Below are positions 1 through 10,560 of a DNA stretch of 64,000 nt, in pieces. How positions within the stretch are numbered: position 1 is the first letter of the stretch; each line of letters starts with the position of its first letter. The notes below the pieces were generated by a model, which saw only the letters and a list, made by a program, of their open reading frames with translations, did not search any database and was not told where the DNA came from. The stretch is from Gorsachius magnificus (Eukaryota > Chordata > Aves > Pelecaniformes > Ardeidae), in assembly GCA_034008185.1 (NCBI GenBank), contig CM067084.1, positions 44,529,099 to 44,593,098 on the forward strand, in the 5' to 3' direction. A program made the position numbers and the translations under genes.

Positions 1-910
1 TGAGCAGAGGAGAAGGACCATCTCCCTTGACCTCCTGGCAACACTCCTCCTAATACTGGATCTCAGCATATACTTTTAGCCACCTTTGCTGCAAGGGCAC
101 ATTGCTGGCTCATGTTAAAAAAGAGAAAGTGGTGAAATTGATCACAAAGTACAAATAATAATATCTAAAATTTAATGGTCACTGTGCAAATTATTATTTC
201 CTTATTAAGCAGGAATAAAGTAATGTGCAATCTAAAAATACTTCTGTATTTGTACTTTAAAAAGACCCGAAGAGATGAAGGCAATGTGCAGAATGTAGTG
301 GGCAAGATATTTTTTTTACAGAAACACATTAATAATAAGGCAGTTGTTGAAAATATTTTGGCACACGACAGAGAGTTATAATCCAAAATCAAGCAATGCT
401 CTGATGCATTAAAAAAAAAATCCTCTAATTTGACTTAAAGAGGAAATGAAAGCAGCTGAATAATTAATTAAGATATCTGTATGTTACAAATGGAAGAATA
501 CAAATCAGAAATTAGGAATTTCAGAAGACTAATGAGAAAAAATGGAAGCACACATGAAGAAATGTAGCCAAGCTAAAGTTAAAAAGCAGAAGGTTTTGTG
601 TGTGTCAGGAACAAGAGAAATTCTAAGAGTAAATTTTATCTATGGTCACATTTATGTATTTCTGTTTATGAAAATATCAGATGATATATTTAGATTATTT
701 GAAAAAAACAGGAAATTCTTTCTTCAAAAATTGAATTAATGTTGCACAACATGTGCTAAAGCTTGACTTTTTTTTATCAAAAGGTCTACATAATTTGTTA
801 CAAAGTATCTGACCAATGAGCATTCTGCAGTATTAAGACTGATTTTCTATAAGTCTTGGAACACATTTCTCCAGAAACTGAAAGAAGGGTGGGTTGAATG
901 ACCTGGGTGA
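1..910. other. AT-rich non-coding flank, nothing recognised
   Basis: Unique-looking AT-rich DNA. The reading frames present are short (under 80 codons) and overlap on both strands, as expected by chance in AT-rich DNA. I see no splice-bounded exon, RNA gene or recognisable transposon here. Confidence 0.5.
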
Positions 911-929
911 TGTCAGTCTGTCAGTCTGA

Positions 930-1135
930 CATTGATCTCAGGCAAAATAATAGAAAGAGAACACTTGGTAAATAAAGAAGCAAAGGCGGTAAATATAATT
1001 AATGCCAATCAAAATGGGCTTATGGAAAATAAATCTCATCAAACTGACTCAGTAACTTTTGCAACACCACCGCTAGTTTGCTTGATAATTAAAATGGGAT
1101 TGATGAAATACACCCATTGCATCACAAGCAAGTCC
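930..1135 (+). mobile_element. Ancient CR1-like LINE fragment, reverse transcriptase part
   Basis: The plus-strand translation of 932-1138 contains IINANQNGLMENKSHQTD, which resembles the conserved N-A-N-Q-x-G-F-x-x-x-R-S-C-Q-T block of CR1-family ORF2 reverse transcriptase. It lies just upstream of where the fingers/palm part would continue. The preceding DNA (gacattgatctcaggcaaaataat) also fits this family. The frame decays after about 1135, and no endonuclease domain or 3' tail is visible, so it is a fragment truncated at both ends. It looks much older than the CR1 at 49.1 kb. Family assignment is from memory of CR1 consensus features. Confidence 0.7.
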
Positions 1136-1139
1136 TGAT

Positions 1140-2030
1140 ATTGCACCATACCTTGTCTAATAAAGAAGGAAGATACAAAATCAGTGTTGCACGGAAGAAA
1201 TACATGAAAATCTGTTTAAGGAGAAGGTTTCAAATTTAACTGAGAGTCAAAAAATACCATGTAGAAGATAAATTTTTAGCAGGACCCTATTGGATTTGAT
1301 ATTTTTTGCATTTTACTGTTGTTTGTTATCTATGTCTGGTAGGAAAGCATTGCTCTTCATTGAGTATGCTGATAAGAGAATGGCTGAAATAATTCAATAA
1401 GACCATTTCCTGATATTATAAAATCTTTTTTTTTTCAATAAACTTGGGTCAACATAATGAAAAATGTTAAGTACAGCTAAGTATATGGTCACAAATCTAT
1501 GAATGAATAATTAAGCTGTGTTTGCAGCAGGGTGGACATTATAATGTGAAGCAGTGGGCTGAGAAAGACTCAGAGTAAGTTGGATAATTAGTTGAGAATA
1601 AACTTTCACTGTGATACTGTATCTCATAGGAATAATATAATCTGTGGATACATAAATAAAACAATTGTAATCTAATGTATTTGGAGAATGTCCATAATTT
1701 CTTAGCTCAGTTCTTAGACAGGTGCAATTTTACGTCAGTAACAGCTAGTTTTGGAGTTCACATCAGGCATGGGTTAAATCGAACAGGATAAAAGAAGAAC
1801 AGCAGAAATAGAGAAAAGATTGGAGAACTTTTCTGATACAGAAATAATCTAAGAATCCTCAAAAAAAGTTAAGATATAACTTATGCTGTTAGTAACTAGG
1901 ATTTATAACTAAAGGGCACAGGTGATTGGCAAGAGAAGTTTCTTCAATCTATCAGAAAAAATACATAACACCTGATGGCTTCTAGTTGCAGCTAGATATA
2001 TTCAAATTGTAAATAAGATAATTTTAAGAG
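1140..2030. other. Non-coding, possibly further decayed CR1
   Basis: AT-rich sequence without a reading frame longer than about 60 codons. Parts may be further degraded CR1 ORF2, but I cannot align them convincingly. A run of T at about 1427-1435 is the only simple-sequence feature. Confidence 0.4.
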
Positions 2031-2225
2031 TAGAATCAGAATTGTTCAGGTTGGAAAAGACCTTTAAGATCATCAAAACCAACTGTTAAACTAACACTGC
2101 TATTCCACCACTAAACCATGTCCCTAAGCACCTCGTCTACCTCCAGGGATGGGGACTCGACCACTTCCCTGGATAGCCCGTTCCAATGCTTGACAAACAC
2201 GAGTAGCATGAGACAGATTTTGAAC
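2031..2225 (-). mobile_element. CR1 LINE 3' tail, minus strand
   Basis: Read on the minus strand, this ends with the typical CR1 3' end: '..tggtttagtggtggaatagcag..', then 'gatgatcttaaaggtcttttccaacctgaa', then an attctgattct octamer-like tail (plus strand agaatcagaatt at about 2034). The 5' side of the element carries the 'ccagggaagtggtcgagtccccatccctgg' block, seen here as its complement near 2140-2180. It is severely 5' truncated, as is usual for CR1 copies. The same segment recurs on the plus strand at 22.1 and 49.5 kb. Confidence 0.9.
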
Positions 2226-2855
2226 AAGTGATCAGAATTTGCTCTTCTTAAATTCTTGAATGCTGTTTGGTTCCCCCATGCTGCTCTGACTCAAGGAGGA
2301 ATTAATTTGAAATCTTATATTACACAAAAAAACACATGCTGGATGATTGAATGGCCTTTTCTGGCTGCAGTCCATGAATCTATAGCAACAGGGAGAGCTG
2401 ACTCCTTTGCTCTACTTGCCAATAAACTGAATTAAGTCCAATCTGTATAGAAAATGTTCACTAGCAGAATAATAATTGGATGGTATGTGATTTTTTGATT
2501 AAATAATTATACTGATAGAATCTCTAGTGTAAATTCACCTATACACAGGGCAGCTTAGTCTGTTTTTTAAACCAAATAAACATACTGTTTTACACTGGAA
2601 TTACTGGACTTTCATTTAGAGACTTCAAGCAAGCTTAAAGTGAAGGAACTGTTACATTTATGCTGTGCTTAAAATTTATAATAAATGATGGACTGACTTA
2701 AACTTGATGAGGGATCTTGACTAAGCTGAGAAATATGTTTTGACCAGCTTTACCAGAAAATATTCTGTGCCAAATTGTTCCTTGTACACAAACTATCCTG
2801 TGTGTCAATACAGGAAAAGTCTTCAGCAGTATAAAATACATTTCTTAATGTATTT
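2226..2855. other. Non-coding spacer
   Basis: AT-rich sequence between the minus-strand CR1 tail and the ERVK-like LTR. I recognise no gene or repeat. Confidence 0.5.
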
Positions 2856-2859
2856 GGTT

Positions 2860-3801
2860 TGTGTGGCAAGGCTTTGGTAGCAGGGGCACTATAGGGGTGG
2901 CTTCTGTAAGAAACTGCCAGAAGCTTCCCTCATGTCTGATAGAGCCAATGCCAGCTGGCTCCAAGATGGACTCACCACTGGCCAAGGCTGAGCCCATCAG
3001 TGATGGTGGTAGCACCTCTGGGATAACGTATTTAAGAAGAGGAAAAAGTTGCTGCACAACTGCAACAGCAGCCGAACAGGGAAGAGAGAATATTTGAGAG
3101 GAACAGCCCTGCAGACACCAAGGTCAGTGAAGAGGGAGGGGAGAGGTGTCCAGGGGCAGGCATGCCCGAAGGAGGCTGTGACCCCATGGAGAGCCTGCAC
3201 TGGAAACGCTCCGGGGCCGGCCCGGAGAGGAACCCACACTGGAGCAGGTGTGTTGGCAGGGCTTGTGACCCCATGGGAGACCCATGCTGGAGCAGTCTGC
3301 TCCTGAAGGACTGCACCCTGTGGAAGGGACCCACACTGGAGCAGTTTGTGAAAAACTTCAGCCTGTGGGAAGGACTCAGGTTGGAGAAGTTTGTGGAGAG
3401 CTGTCCCCAGTGGGAAGGATCCCACGCTGGAGAAAGGGAAGAGTGCGGGTTGGAAGGAGTGACAGAGACAACATATGATGAACTGACTGCAATTCCCATT
3501 CCCTGTCCCTGTGCACTGCTTGGGGGAGGAGATAGAGAAATTGGGAAGAAAGGAGGGATGGGGGAAAGGTTTCTTAAGATTTGGTGTGATTTCTCGTTAT
3601 CCTATTCTGATTTGATTGGTAATAAATTAATTTCCCCAAGTTGAGTCTGTTTTGCCTGTGACATTAACTGGTAAATGACCTCCCTGTTCTTATATTGACC
3701 CACAGGGCTTCCATCATTTTTGTCCCCCTGTCCAGCTGAGAAGGGGAATAATAGAGTGGCTTGGTGGGCACCTGGCATCCAGCCAAGGTCAACCCACTAC
3801 A
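2860..3801 (+). mobile_element. ERVK-like (class II) avian LTR, plus orientation
   Basis: This block of about 940 bp is richer in G+C than its surroundings and begins near a TG at 2860-2863. It has a TATA-like element (gtatttaa, 3029-3036) and a polyadenylation signal (aataaa, 3621-3626), and it ends in CACTACA at 3795-3801. A primer-binding-site-like sequence follows eight bases later, which fixes the 3' edge and the orientation. The long interval between TATA and AATAAA implies an R region of more than 500 bp, unusually long for an LTR. An array of 46-49 bp repeats lies inside. Reading frames of 140-160 codons on both strands (such as 3162-3644 and 2997-3425) are by-products of this array, not genes. 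No matching 3' LTR was found, so no target duplication could be checked. Confidence 0.8.
3181..3435 (+). repeat. 46-49 bp degenerate tandem array inside the LTR
   Basis: The anchor 'tggagcag/tggagaag' recurs at about 3240, 3288, 3337, 3382 and 3428, a spacing of 45-49 bp, with a weaker unit at 3201. Each unit carries a version of 'tgtgggaaggacccacactggagcag'. The array explains the open frames crossing it, whose translation shows a repeating W/L-E-x-F-V pattern. Confidence 0.8.
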
Positions 3802-3809
3802 GTCCTTTT

Positions 3810-3827
3810 TGGTGCCCAACGTGGGCA
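3810..3827 (+). promoter_or_regulatory. Primer-binding site, Lys-type
   Basis: TGGTGCCCAACGTGGG follows the LTR end after eight bases. It is one substitution in its first 16 bases from the class used by betaretrovirus-like elements that prime on tRNA-Lys(1,2). This supports the class II assignment of the preceding LTR. Confidence 0.7.
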
Positions 3828-5485
3828 CTGTGAGGGCTGCTATGGGGAAAATGAATTCCATCTCAGCCAGACCCAATACACTTCTTTAGACGATGTTTCT
3901 AATTTCCACACAGAAGAATAAGGATTCTAAGCTAGGCCTGGTCCTATACACAAATGGCATGACCACTGTTAGGGCAAAATGGAGAACAAACAGATCAAAA
4001 GGATGCTATTGCAGGAAAAGCCTGTGAAACCTGGTAATTAAAGCTGTACTAACCAGGATAATACTAATTAGGGCTTGCCTTGAATGCAAATACAACCCAC
4101 CGAAACAGTGTAACCAGCAACAGTATATAAAACTTTAGTGACACTCTGGTGGTATGCCAGACACAATACATAAGCATGGGAGCAATGTGACCAGAAAAGG
4201 TGCAAGCAAAAACATGTGCAGTTCCATGTAGGAGCCATGCAAGTGACAGAAATTGCAATCCCAAGATAAAGAACAACAAACAAGATAAATACAAGGGACT
4301 TCACCCTACCTAACATACAAGAAGGATGATCAAATCAAAAACCAAGGTAAGCAGCATCTGGAGCAACACCTGAGATTCTATTTGGGTGCAGGTGGCAAGA
4401 GACATAAAATGTCAATGATGAACTTACAAAAGAAGACAAGCTCGCTTTGATTCTCATTTCTCTCATCAAAGAGCTCTCAAGCTTGATCACCCACAGAATC
4501 ACTACAGACCACAGCCATCATGCACTAACCACACGACATCAGCTTCAAGGTAGTGTATGCTCACAGCTAATTCAGGGTATGATTTTTAGTGACAATCAGT
4601 TTGCTATATGCAGTGATAATGATTAATAACATGTAAGATGTAACCATCAGCATAAAGGGTTTTGTTAATGAGTGAATTTAGTAAATTTTAAAAAATTCTT
4701 AAATATTCCCATCACAGTAATCTCAAATTTCCTGATACACATGCAAACATATATGTATAATTATGTATGTATATAAATACATTCAGTCAAAAAGTATACC
4801 TCCCCTACACTGCTGTGTGAGTACTTTCTGCAGGAAAGCATGCTCAGACACCAAAATAAAAGGCTCCTGCAAGGTAAACCAGCTGCTCTAGTTTGCCCCT
4901 GAACTGGGCAAATTGCCTGTTTATGGAAAATAAGTGCATAATTTAAGGCTAGTTTCCTCCTCCTGTGTGCACTTGCACTCACATCTATTGCTCTTTTCAA
5001 ACCACAAAAACAGAATATGAAGTCAGGGACATTCTTTTTGATGCAGTATGAAAACCTTCAAGAGAAATGTTTATTATTCTCTAGCAAAAAAAATATGTTT
5101 TGAGTGTAGATTTAATAAAACTACCATCGTCCACCCATGTCTTCTATTGTTAGCTTTTAATTACAAGATATGAGGGAAAAAGGAAAGGAAATTAGTCTGA
5201 AGCCATATGTACAAGTTGATTTTTTTATTTGACATTTTTAATTTCAGATTCCTGTTACCAGGGTTCCTCAAACAGCTTTGTGTTGTCCCTGAGAAGTCAC
5301 TAGAATTTAGCAGGAGGTTATACTGCAATTAATGTATTCCTGTTTAATGGTGGCAGAGTATGTATTTTATGTATTACTTGTCCAGTTTCCAAGATCAGAG
5401 CCAAGCTCCTATCAGCACATGCACCGCTTAGAAGTGAGGCCCATTTCAGTCTATGGAGCAAACTATCACTAAGTAAGTAGTGGGG
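3828..5485. other. Remnant of ERV leader fading into non-coding DNA
   Basis: The first 60-80 bases after the primer-binding site may still be retroviral leader, including a gaaaatgaattccatctcagcc block that resembles the edge of the ERVL-type LTR at 23.86 kb. No gag, pol or env could be recognised after that. A minus-strand frame at 4068-4316 encodes a hydrophobic, cysteine-rich peptide of 82 residues that I cannot match to any family. From 4350 onward the DNA is AT-rich and featureless. Confidence 0.4.
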
Positions 5486-6055
5486 ATCCAGATATGGGGA
5501 AGTGTTCCCATCCGGAAAAGCCTGGGTCAGGGAGATTCTTTTGTTACCCCCAAAGTGCGATTAAGACGGAAATGAGATCAGATGCCGCTAACAAAAAACC
5601 TTTGCTCGTCACTTATCCAAACAAGGGACTTAAAGTAGCGATAGGAAAGGGAGATAAAATAGAAAAAAGGAAATCGAGCAAGCAGTCAGGATAGAGGCTC
5701 AAAAGATAGTGACCACCCTGTATCCAGTGGTGTCCCGTTGGTCCTCAGTCTTCAGTTCTTGGTGGTGGGTACGCATTTATTCGTCATGCCCTGAATCCAG
5801 TGACATCCCATGGTAGGTGCGCACCGTGGCTTGTCCTCACCGTCTTTTATAGCGCACAGTCCAGCACATGCACATACGTTTCGCATGCTTTACTTTTGGC
5901 AGGCTCTGTTTATGCATTTTGTTTTGGCGTGTCCTGTTCCCCTGCTTTGCGGTTGTTGGGCAGGGGCAGGGTGTTTGCAAGCTGTAAGCGGCAGTAAACA
6001 GCTCATGCTTTTGGCGAGCAGGCATGATAAAGGAAAGAGTTAATTTTGCTTTTGC
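5485..6055 (-). mobile_element. CpG-rich insert, possible minus-strand LTR remnant
   Basis: CpG density is conspicuously higher than in the flanks. Read on the minus strand, there is a TATAAAA box (complement of 5845-5851) followed about 70 bases later by AATAAA (complement of 5776-5781). That is the spacing expected for a retroviral U3-R boundary and polyadenylation signal. Two related 20-base blocks (ccctgtatccagtggtgtcc at about 5718 and ccctgaatccagtgacatcc at about 5790) lie 72 bp apart. I cannot find clear TG/CA ends, a primer-binding site or a target duplication, so a CpG-rich regulatory element is an alternative. Confidence 0.35.
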
Positions 6056-6545
6056 TTAAGTTTCATTAATAATTTTGTGTATATTCTATTAAGACTTTGA
6101 CTTTTGAATGCAACTAAGATGCAGGTGTGCAGCCAAGGACCTCAACAGACCATGGTCAACTGCTCGCTATGTTCCTCGTATAGTTCCCCTCCATGGTTGG
6201 ACTAATCACCAGCCGAGTTAATCAGTAAATAAAGACAGAGGAAGCCAAGACTTCAAGACAATGAGAAAAAATGGTCTTAAACCACGATGTAGGCAGAATA
6301 ATTAAAGTAGGTCTAGATGAACAGAGGATAGGTTAGAGGTAAAGTTTTTTATGCTTTTGCCTTGCATTCACAGTGGCTGCCAAGAGAAGACTTTATGGAC
6401 TTCGTGGTTGAGAAGCAGAACTGAGATAGAACCATACAAATGTGCTAACCTGTGGGAAATAATGGACTTTCAGCTGGCCAGACAAATGAGGAATTGTGAA
6501 CATCATGGAAACTCTTTATGCAATTATTATAGAAAGGTATAAAAA
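6056..6545. other. Non-coding spacer between two LTR-like modules
   Basis: No gene recognised. A 63-codon plus-strand frame at 6351-6542 shows no family features. Confidence 0.4.
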
Positions 6546-6549
6546 AAAT

Positions 6550-6905
6550 AATATGCCTGTGAATTGCGACAGGACTGAGACGGAATATACCAACAGAGGA
6601 AAAAACTGAAAACTTTCTACTGACCAAGAAGAATAGAAGACTTGAGAATGCAATGGAAACTTACTGTAGACTTTGTCTATTATGTAATCATGTTGAAAAG
6701 GTATATAAGGTGTAAAGTGTATTTTTTACATTGCCACTCACTGAGGTGATGGCCCAACTCTGAGTTATGAATAAATACAAACGTAGAGTAACCCAGAGAC
6801 TCATGAAGTTCTTTAACAGGCAGCCCCGCCTGGGTGTCTGATAAGCAAAAGAAGGGCCCGCCGCTGCTTTAGCCAGCCTGCAAGTTACCTTGCTTGCAGC
6901 AATGC
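6550..6905 (+). mobile_element. Possible LTR remnant with TATA and AATAAA
   Basis: A TATATAA box (6702-6708) is followed 68 bases later by AATAAA (6770-6775), then by a GC-richer stretch (6815-6870) that could be U5. This is an LTR-like order, but I could not identify ends, a partner LTR or a target duplication. Chance co-occurrence in AT-rich DNA is possible. Confidence 0.3.
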
Positions 6906-9432
6906 TGATCTTCTCAGGGAAGCACATAAACAAGCAAGCTTTGAGAAAATTAGTGGGCTATTCAGTCTCTGACAGAGAGTAATACAGAATGCTAGCATGT
7001 AGAGGGACAACTTTTGGCAAGTCTTTGTTTTATTCTAGCTTGCAAGTAGCAGGTTTGAAGGTGAGAATCTGAGACTGGGTTTACCATAAACCATAATGTA
7101 ACAATTTGTCATAGATACCTTAAACAGTCTCGGTTCTCCTTCTGGGTTCTAACCACACGGGTGAATCAAATATTGAGACAACAGCTTTTCACTTAAGCTT
7201 TTTTAATTTAAAAAATTACATGTCCCATGTCTTACCCAGAAAGCACCCCACAACCAGAACAGGGATAGTTGGGTCAGAAAGAGCTGTGTCCTTCGTATAT
7301 GAAACTAGTTGTGAAAAATGCTTGTCCATGAGTCTGGTGGTAGAAGTTGTAAGATGAACAAGTAATAAAATGATATATGTAGTATGCTCCAGAAGGGTAT
7401 CTGCATCATGAAATGTAGCCTATATATACATGCACACAAATATATATACACATATGGAAGTGCATTGATTGGGAAATTCTCATTTGTATTTCTCCATCCA
7501 GGAATGAAGAACAGATAAGAAATGCTGATCTAGCTTTGAGATGAGAAGGAAAGCAAATCTGGAATGCATTAACACTCTGGATAATACACACAAATGGGTG
7601 CAGTAATTTCCTTTCTTTCAAATATCCTTTCAAAGAAAATTAGGAAAGAAGCATTTTAGCACACAAAGAAAGAAACTTTGACAAGAGATACATAATTCAG
7701 TCTCCTACTTAGCAGTGAAAGTTCAGGAGACAGAAAAGATGTTAGATATGCTTTTCTATTAGACATTTCATATTATTTATTTGAGGCACCTTTTTGCAAG
7801 CATACAGGGTGATGTGAATGCTATTCTGAGATACTTAACTTTGGCCACTCATTAAACAGGGAATCTAAACATCCAGTCTAATATGTTGCATCGCACTTGC
7901 AGAACTGATTATAACGCAAATTAACTGTCTGCATTGGTCCAATACATTTTTTTTGTTGGTTGTTAATGAGCAATATGATTCTGTTGGAGGGTGTGTGTTT
8001 GGTTGGTTTTCTTTTTTTTTTTTTTATAGTGGAATATTTTGTATGTTTTTTTGACAATTTAGGTAAAATATATGATTTTGATTCAAAACTGTTCCTAACA
8101 TTAGTACAAGACACACCGGGAAAAGATTTTCTGAGTAGAATCCCAAACCTAAGAACTACTCTTACATTCATCACTTGAGGAATCAGACTCAATACAGAAT
8201 CTGTGGTAGACCTATGAAGAATGGTAGTATATTGCTCTGTAAGTCAACAGCTACTTCAGAAGAACACACACATATAAAATAAAAATTTTCAGTGTAACTA
8301 AAAATCTGGAAACCACAGTGATTCACTGGTAGATAGATCTTAGTCTTTTATTCTGTCCAGAAGACTTAGAGGCACTAATTACCGAAATGATTTCTGGTTC
8401 ATTTTTTTCAGACTATAGCTACAGGAAGAGAGAGGCAAAAGGGCCAGAAAGAAAAGAAATAACATCCTGGAAAAATAGCATTCACTGAACAGCTTTATCA
8501 ACAGAGAAATGGAGCAGAGGATTATGACACTACCCAGGAGACAATCTTATAGGTTTAAGGGACTGAAAACATGTGGCCAGGTGACTCTGAGATTGCTCTG
8601 CATGAATTTGTCTCATATGAGATGTGTCTACCTGAATGAAATTTGGCACAGACTCAGCTGAACTATTTTATTATGCTAATTTCAGCAGATCAATTTTTGT
8701 CAACCAGGTAGACATTTGTGTTGGATCTGCACTCTCACATCAGCCTTGTTGACTTTCTAAATTGTTTTCAGTGTGGCAGCTGCTATCAGTATTTCTTTTG
8801 TAGACATTATTTCTCCTAGACCTAGTACAGTCCTGCAAACACATCAATTATTTAGATCTGGAATCCAAATTGCCAAAATCTACAAATGGCTATGAAGACG
8901 GTGGTACTGCATGCAAGCATAGGTTGAACCCCCCACCCTCCCTCCCTTCACCACAGCACCGTTTCCATAGGTAAGAGAATTTCTGCTCTTTAAAACCTGG
9001 CAACAGGCTATATATTCTTTAAGTTTTAACAGTTTTCCATCCTGTATAGGTGTGTTTCTCTCTTGATAATAGTAAGGGGGGCAGCTGTATAAACAAAATA
9101 TTTTCAGCCACCAGTGTTAACCATACTTGAAACTCCTCTTAGCAAAGAAGAGTTAAAGTATAAAAGTTGGTAGAGCTCTGATCAGTGCTGGTTCTAGAGT
9201 GATGAGTGGAAGTGGAGGGAAAAAACCAAGGTTTAGGAAGATCCGGTTGCATTACCACAACCTCAGGAGAGAAAATGGGCAGTCAGACTTTTTCCAGGTA
9301 AATCCAAACTCCTCAGCATGTAGGTCTGACCTCTTGATATGATCAATGAGGATCTCTTTTCTATAGCTGTGCCTGTCTTCTTCATTCCATGTTATTAATG
9401 AATTACTAATTTCTGTCAGAAAAATTAAAATG
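6906..9432. other. AT-rich non-coding DNA
   Basis: No exon, RNA gene or known repeat recognised. Frames such as 7878-8192 (minus) are lysine- and serine-rich shadows of A/T-rich DNA. A T-run occurs at 8011-8024. Confidence 0.5.
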
Positions 9433-9438
9433 AAGGGG
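9433..9438. repeat. Target-site duplication, 5' copy (AAGGGG)
   Basis: These six bases precede the TG of the 5' LTR. The six bases after the 3' LTR (13658-13663) are CAGGGG, a 5 of 6 match. A six-base duplication is what alpharetroviral and betaretroviral integrases produce. Confidence 0.75.
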
Positions 9439-9748
9439 TGTAGAGGAGTGGCTGAGTGAGAATGGGCATGATTTAGTCCCATTCAACAGCCCCTGCTCTT
9501 AAGCGGATGTGGGCGGACCGATGACCGGAAGAGAAGGTGAAGCCCCTCCGCTGGACAGATGACCCGTCCCAGTCACAGTAGCGATGTAGGCGTGTGTATA
9601 ATGGTGTTCTAGCAATCACAGTATGACATGTGTGTATGTTCGGTTTTTGGCCTATATATGCTTTTGTTACCTGCGCAATAAACAAGAATGACCATACTCA
9701 TATTGAGGTCCATCGTTTAATCCGGGCTGGCTTCCCCTTCCGACGTCA
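9439..9748 (+). mobile_element. 5' LTR of the provirus (310 bp)
   Basis: It begins TGTAGAGG and ends GACGTCA, and it pairs with 13347-13657. The TATA box is tatatat at 9653-9659 and the polyadenylation signal is AATAAA at 9677-9682. They are only 24 bases apart, so R must be very short and the signal lies at or close to the transcription start. U5 is about 60 bp and GC-rich. The first 64 bases correspond to the region that encodes the Env tail in the 3' copy. Confidence 0.95.
9653..9682 (+). promoter_or_regulatory. LTR core promoter and polyadenylation signal
   Basis: The TATA element (9653-9659) and the AATAAA (9677-9682) sit 24 bases apart. In the 3' LTR the TATA has become tacatat, whereas the AATAAA (13586-13591) is intact. 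Confidence 0.75.
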
Positions 9749-9750
9749 TC

Positions 9751-9768
9751 TGGTAGCAGACGATGCAG
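9751..9768 (+). promoter_or_regulatory. Primer-binding site, best match initiator tRNA-Met
   Basis: TGGTAGCAGACGATGCAG starts two bases after the LTR's terminal CA. Its first ten bases match the complement of the 3' end of vertebrate initiator tRNA-Met exactly, and GATG matches after one mismatch, for about 14 of 18 overall. Other tRNA ends that I compared from memory (Trp, Lys, Pro, Leu, His, Phe) match worse beyond the TGG. Confidence 0.65.
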
Positions 9769-10019
9769 AGGATGAACCCGGGATCTAGAGGATGTTGTTA
9801 ACGGCTACCAGAGCTTAGCTGGACTAAGTTCTCCGAGTCTGCAGTAAGCAGCGAGAGGAGTGGAATCGGGAAGTAAGGCGGCTGGGACGGATCGAGATGG
9901 CCGCTCGACTCCGAGAAGGGTGTTGCTCGCAGATATCCTCTTTAAAAGAGGGGCGAGGCAACGGTGGCACTGGGGCAGGAGTTTGAGTTTGACCCCCAGA
10001 GGTGAAAAGCGGCACAGCA
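9769..10019 (+). other. Proviral leader (packaging/splice-donor region)
   Basis: About 250 bp between the primer-binding site and the gag start, rich in GC and CpG. A plausible splice donor for the env message is gaa|gtaagg with GT at 9873. The leader also holds a 29-codon upstream ORF and a degenerate copy of the start of gag. Confidence 0.6.
9897..9986 (+). other. Upstream ORF in the proviral leader
   Basis: ATG at 9897 opens 29 codons ending with TGA at 9984-9986, ahead of the gag ATG at 10020. Small upstream ORFs are a known feature of alpharetroviral leaders. Whether this one is functional is inference. Confidence 0.4.
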
Positions 10020-10081
10020 ATGGAAATAGAGGCTGCCACCGGGTTGCTCTCCGGTATCCTTTCTAAGAGAGGGGTTGAGAC
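9922..10081 (+). repeat. Degenerate duplication of the gag start within the leader
   Basis: The 32 bases from 9922 (gttgctc..tatcct..agaggggg-like) match those from 10043 at 26 positions, a period of 121 bp. At the protein level the upstream copy reads LLADILFKRG against LLSGILSKRG in gag, but in a different frame and without a usable ATG. Confidence 0.55.
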
Positions 10082-10560
10082 CACTGTAAAGCAATTGATT
10101 AAGTTAATTAACTTAGGACGACGATGGGGGCACTTTACCAACACGCCTCTACTATTTTCGGTTACTGAGTGGAAAGACTTTGGGGAAACGATGTGGCAAA
10201 AGACGATAACTGGGAACGAAAAAGATGAAAAAGAAGTGAAAGCGGTCCGGGAGCTGTGGCGCGCTGTATTAGAGACTTTAAAGAACACGAAAGCAGAAAG
10301 AGAAGTAGCTTGCGCCGCTGCACAAATGTTAAATCCCGATCCAACTTTAGTGAAACTTAAGGATGCTGAATGTAAGTCAGGGCCTTTGGCACGATTTTTT
10401 GGACTCTCCGCTGTAAAAGGGATGACTGGGGCTACTTGTAAAACTGTTGCTGAGATCCGCGCGAATGTTGAGTCCGTCTCTCTCCCGCAAGAGGCGGCAG
10501 GTCCGTCTGCTTTACGGCGGGTCCAGAGCAAATGGAAGTTACCACCACCGAGTCCCAGGG
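10020..10560 (+). pseudogene. gag: gag, matrix-like N-terminal part (frame broken at its end)
   Basis: The ATG at 10020 opens a frame running to a stop at 10584-10586. The alternative upstream start at 10002 (AAG-like region) lacks support, and 10020 matches the end of the leader. About the first 110 residues are helix-rich with a basic/hydrophobic pattern (LLSGILSKRG, LGRRWGHF, then a lysine/glutamate-rich helix), as expected for a membrane-associating matrix domain. From about 10480-10550 the gag reading shifts to the frame used downstream: past that point the other frame reads on naturally into a Pro/Glu-rich linker, so a small indel lies in that interval. A further TAG at 10613-10615 interrupts the linker. 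Role in the intact relative: assembly at the plasma membrane. Confidence 0.8.

Noticed and set aside
2997..3644. Open frames of 142, 155 and 160 codons on both strands at 3.0-3.6 kb
   Set aside because: They arise from the 46-49 bp tandem array within an LTR. Open frames on both strands at once point to composition, not coding.
4064..4316. Hydrophobic cysteine-rich minus-strand peptide that could be a signal-anchor or Env start
   Set aside because: Too short, with two overlapping frames both hydrophobic, no furin or fusion motif, and no continuation. Left as unassigned.
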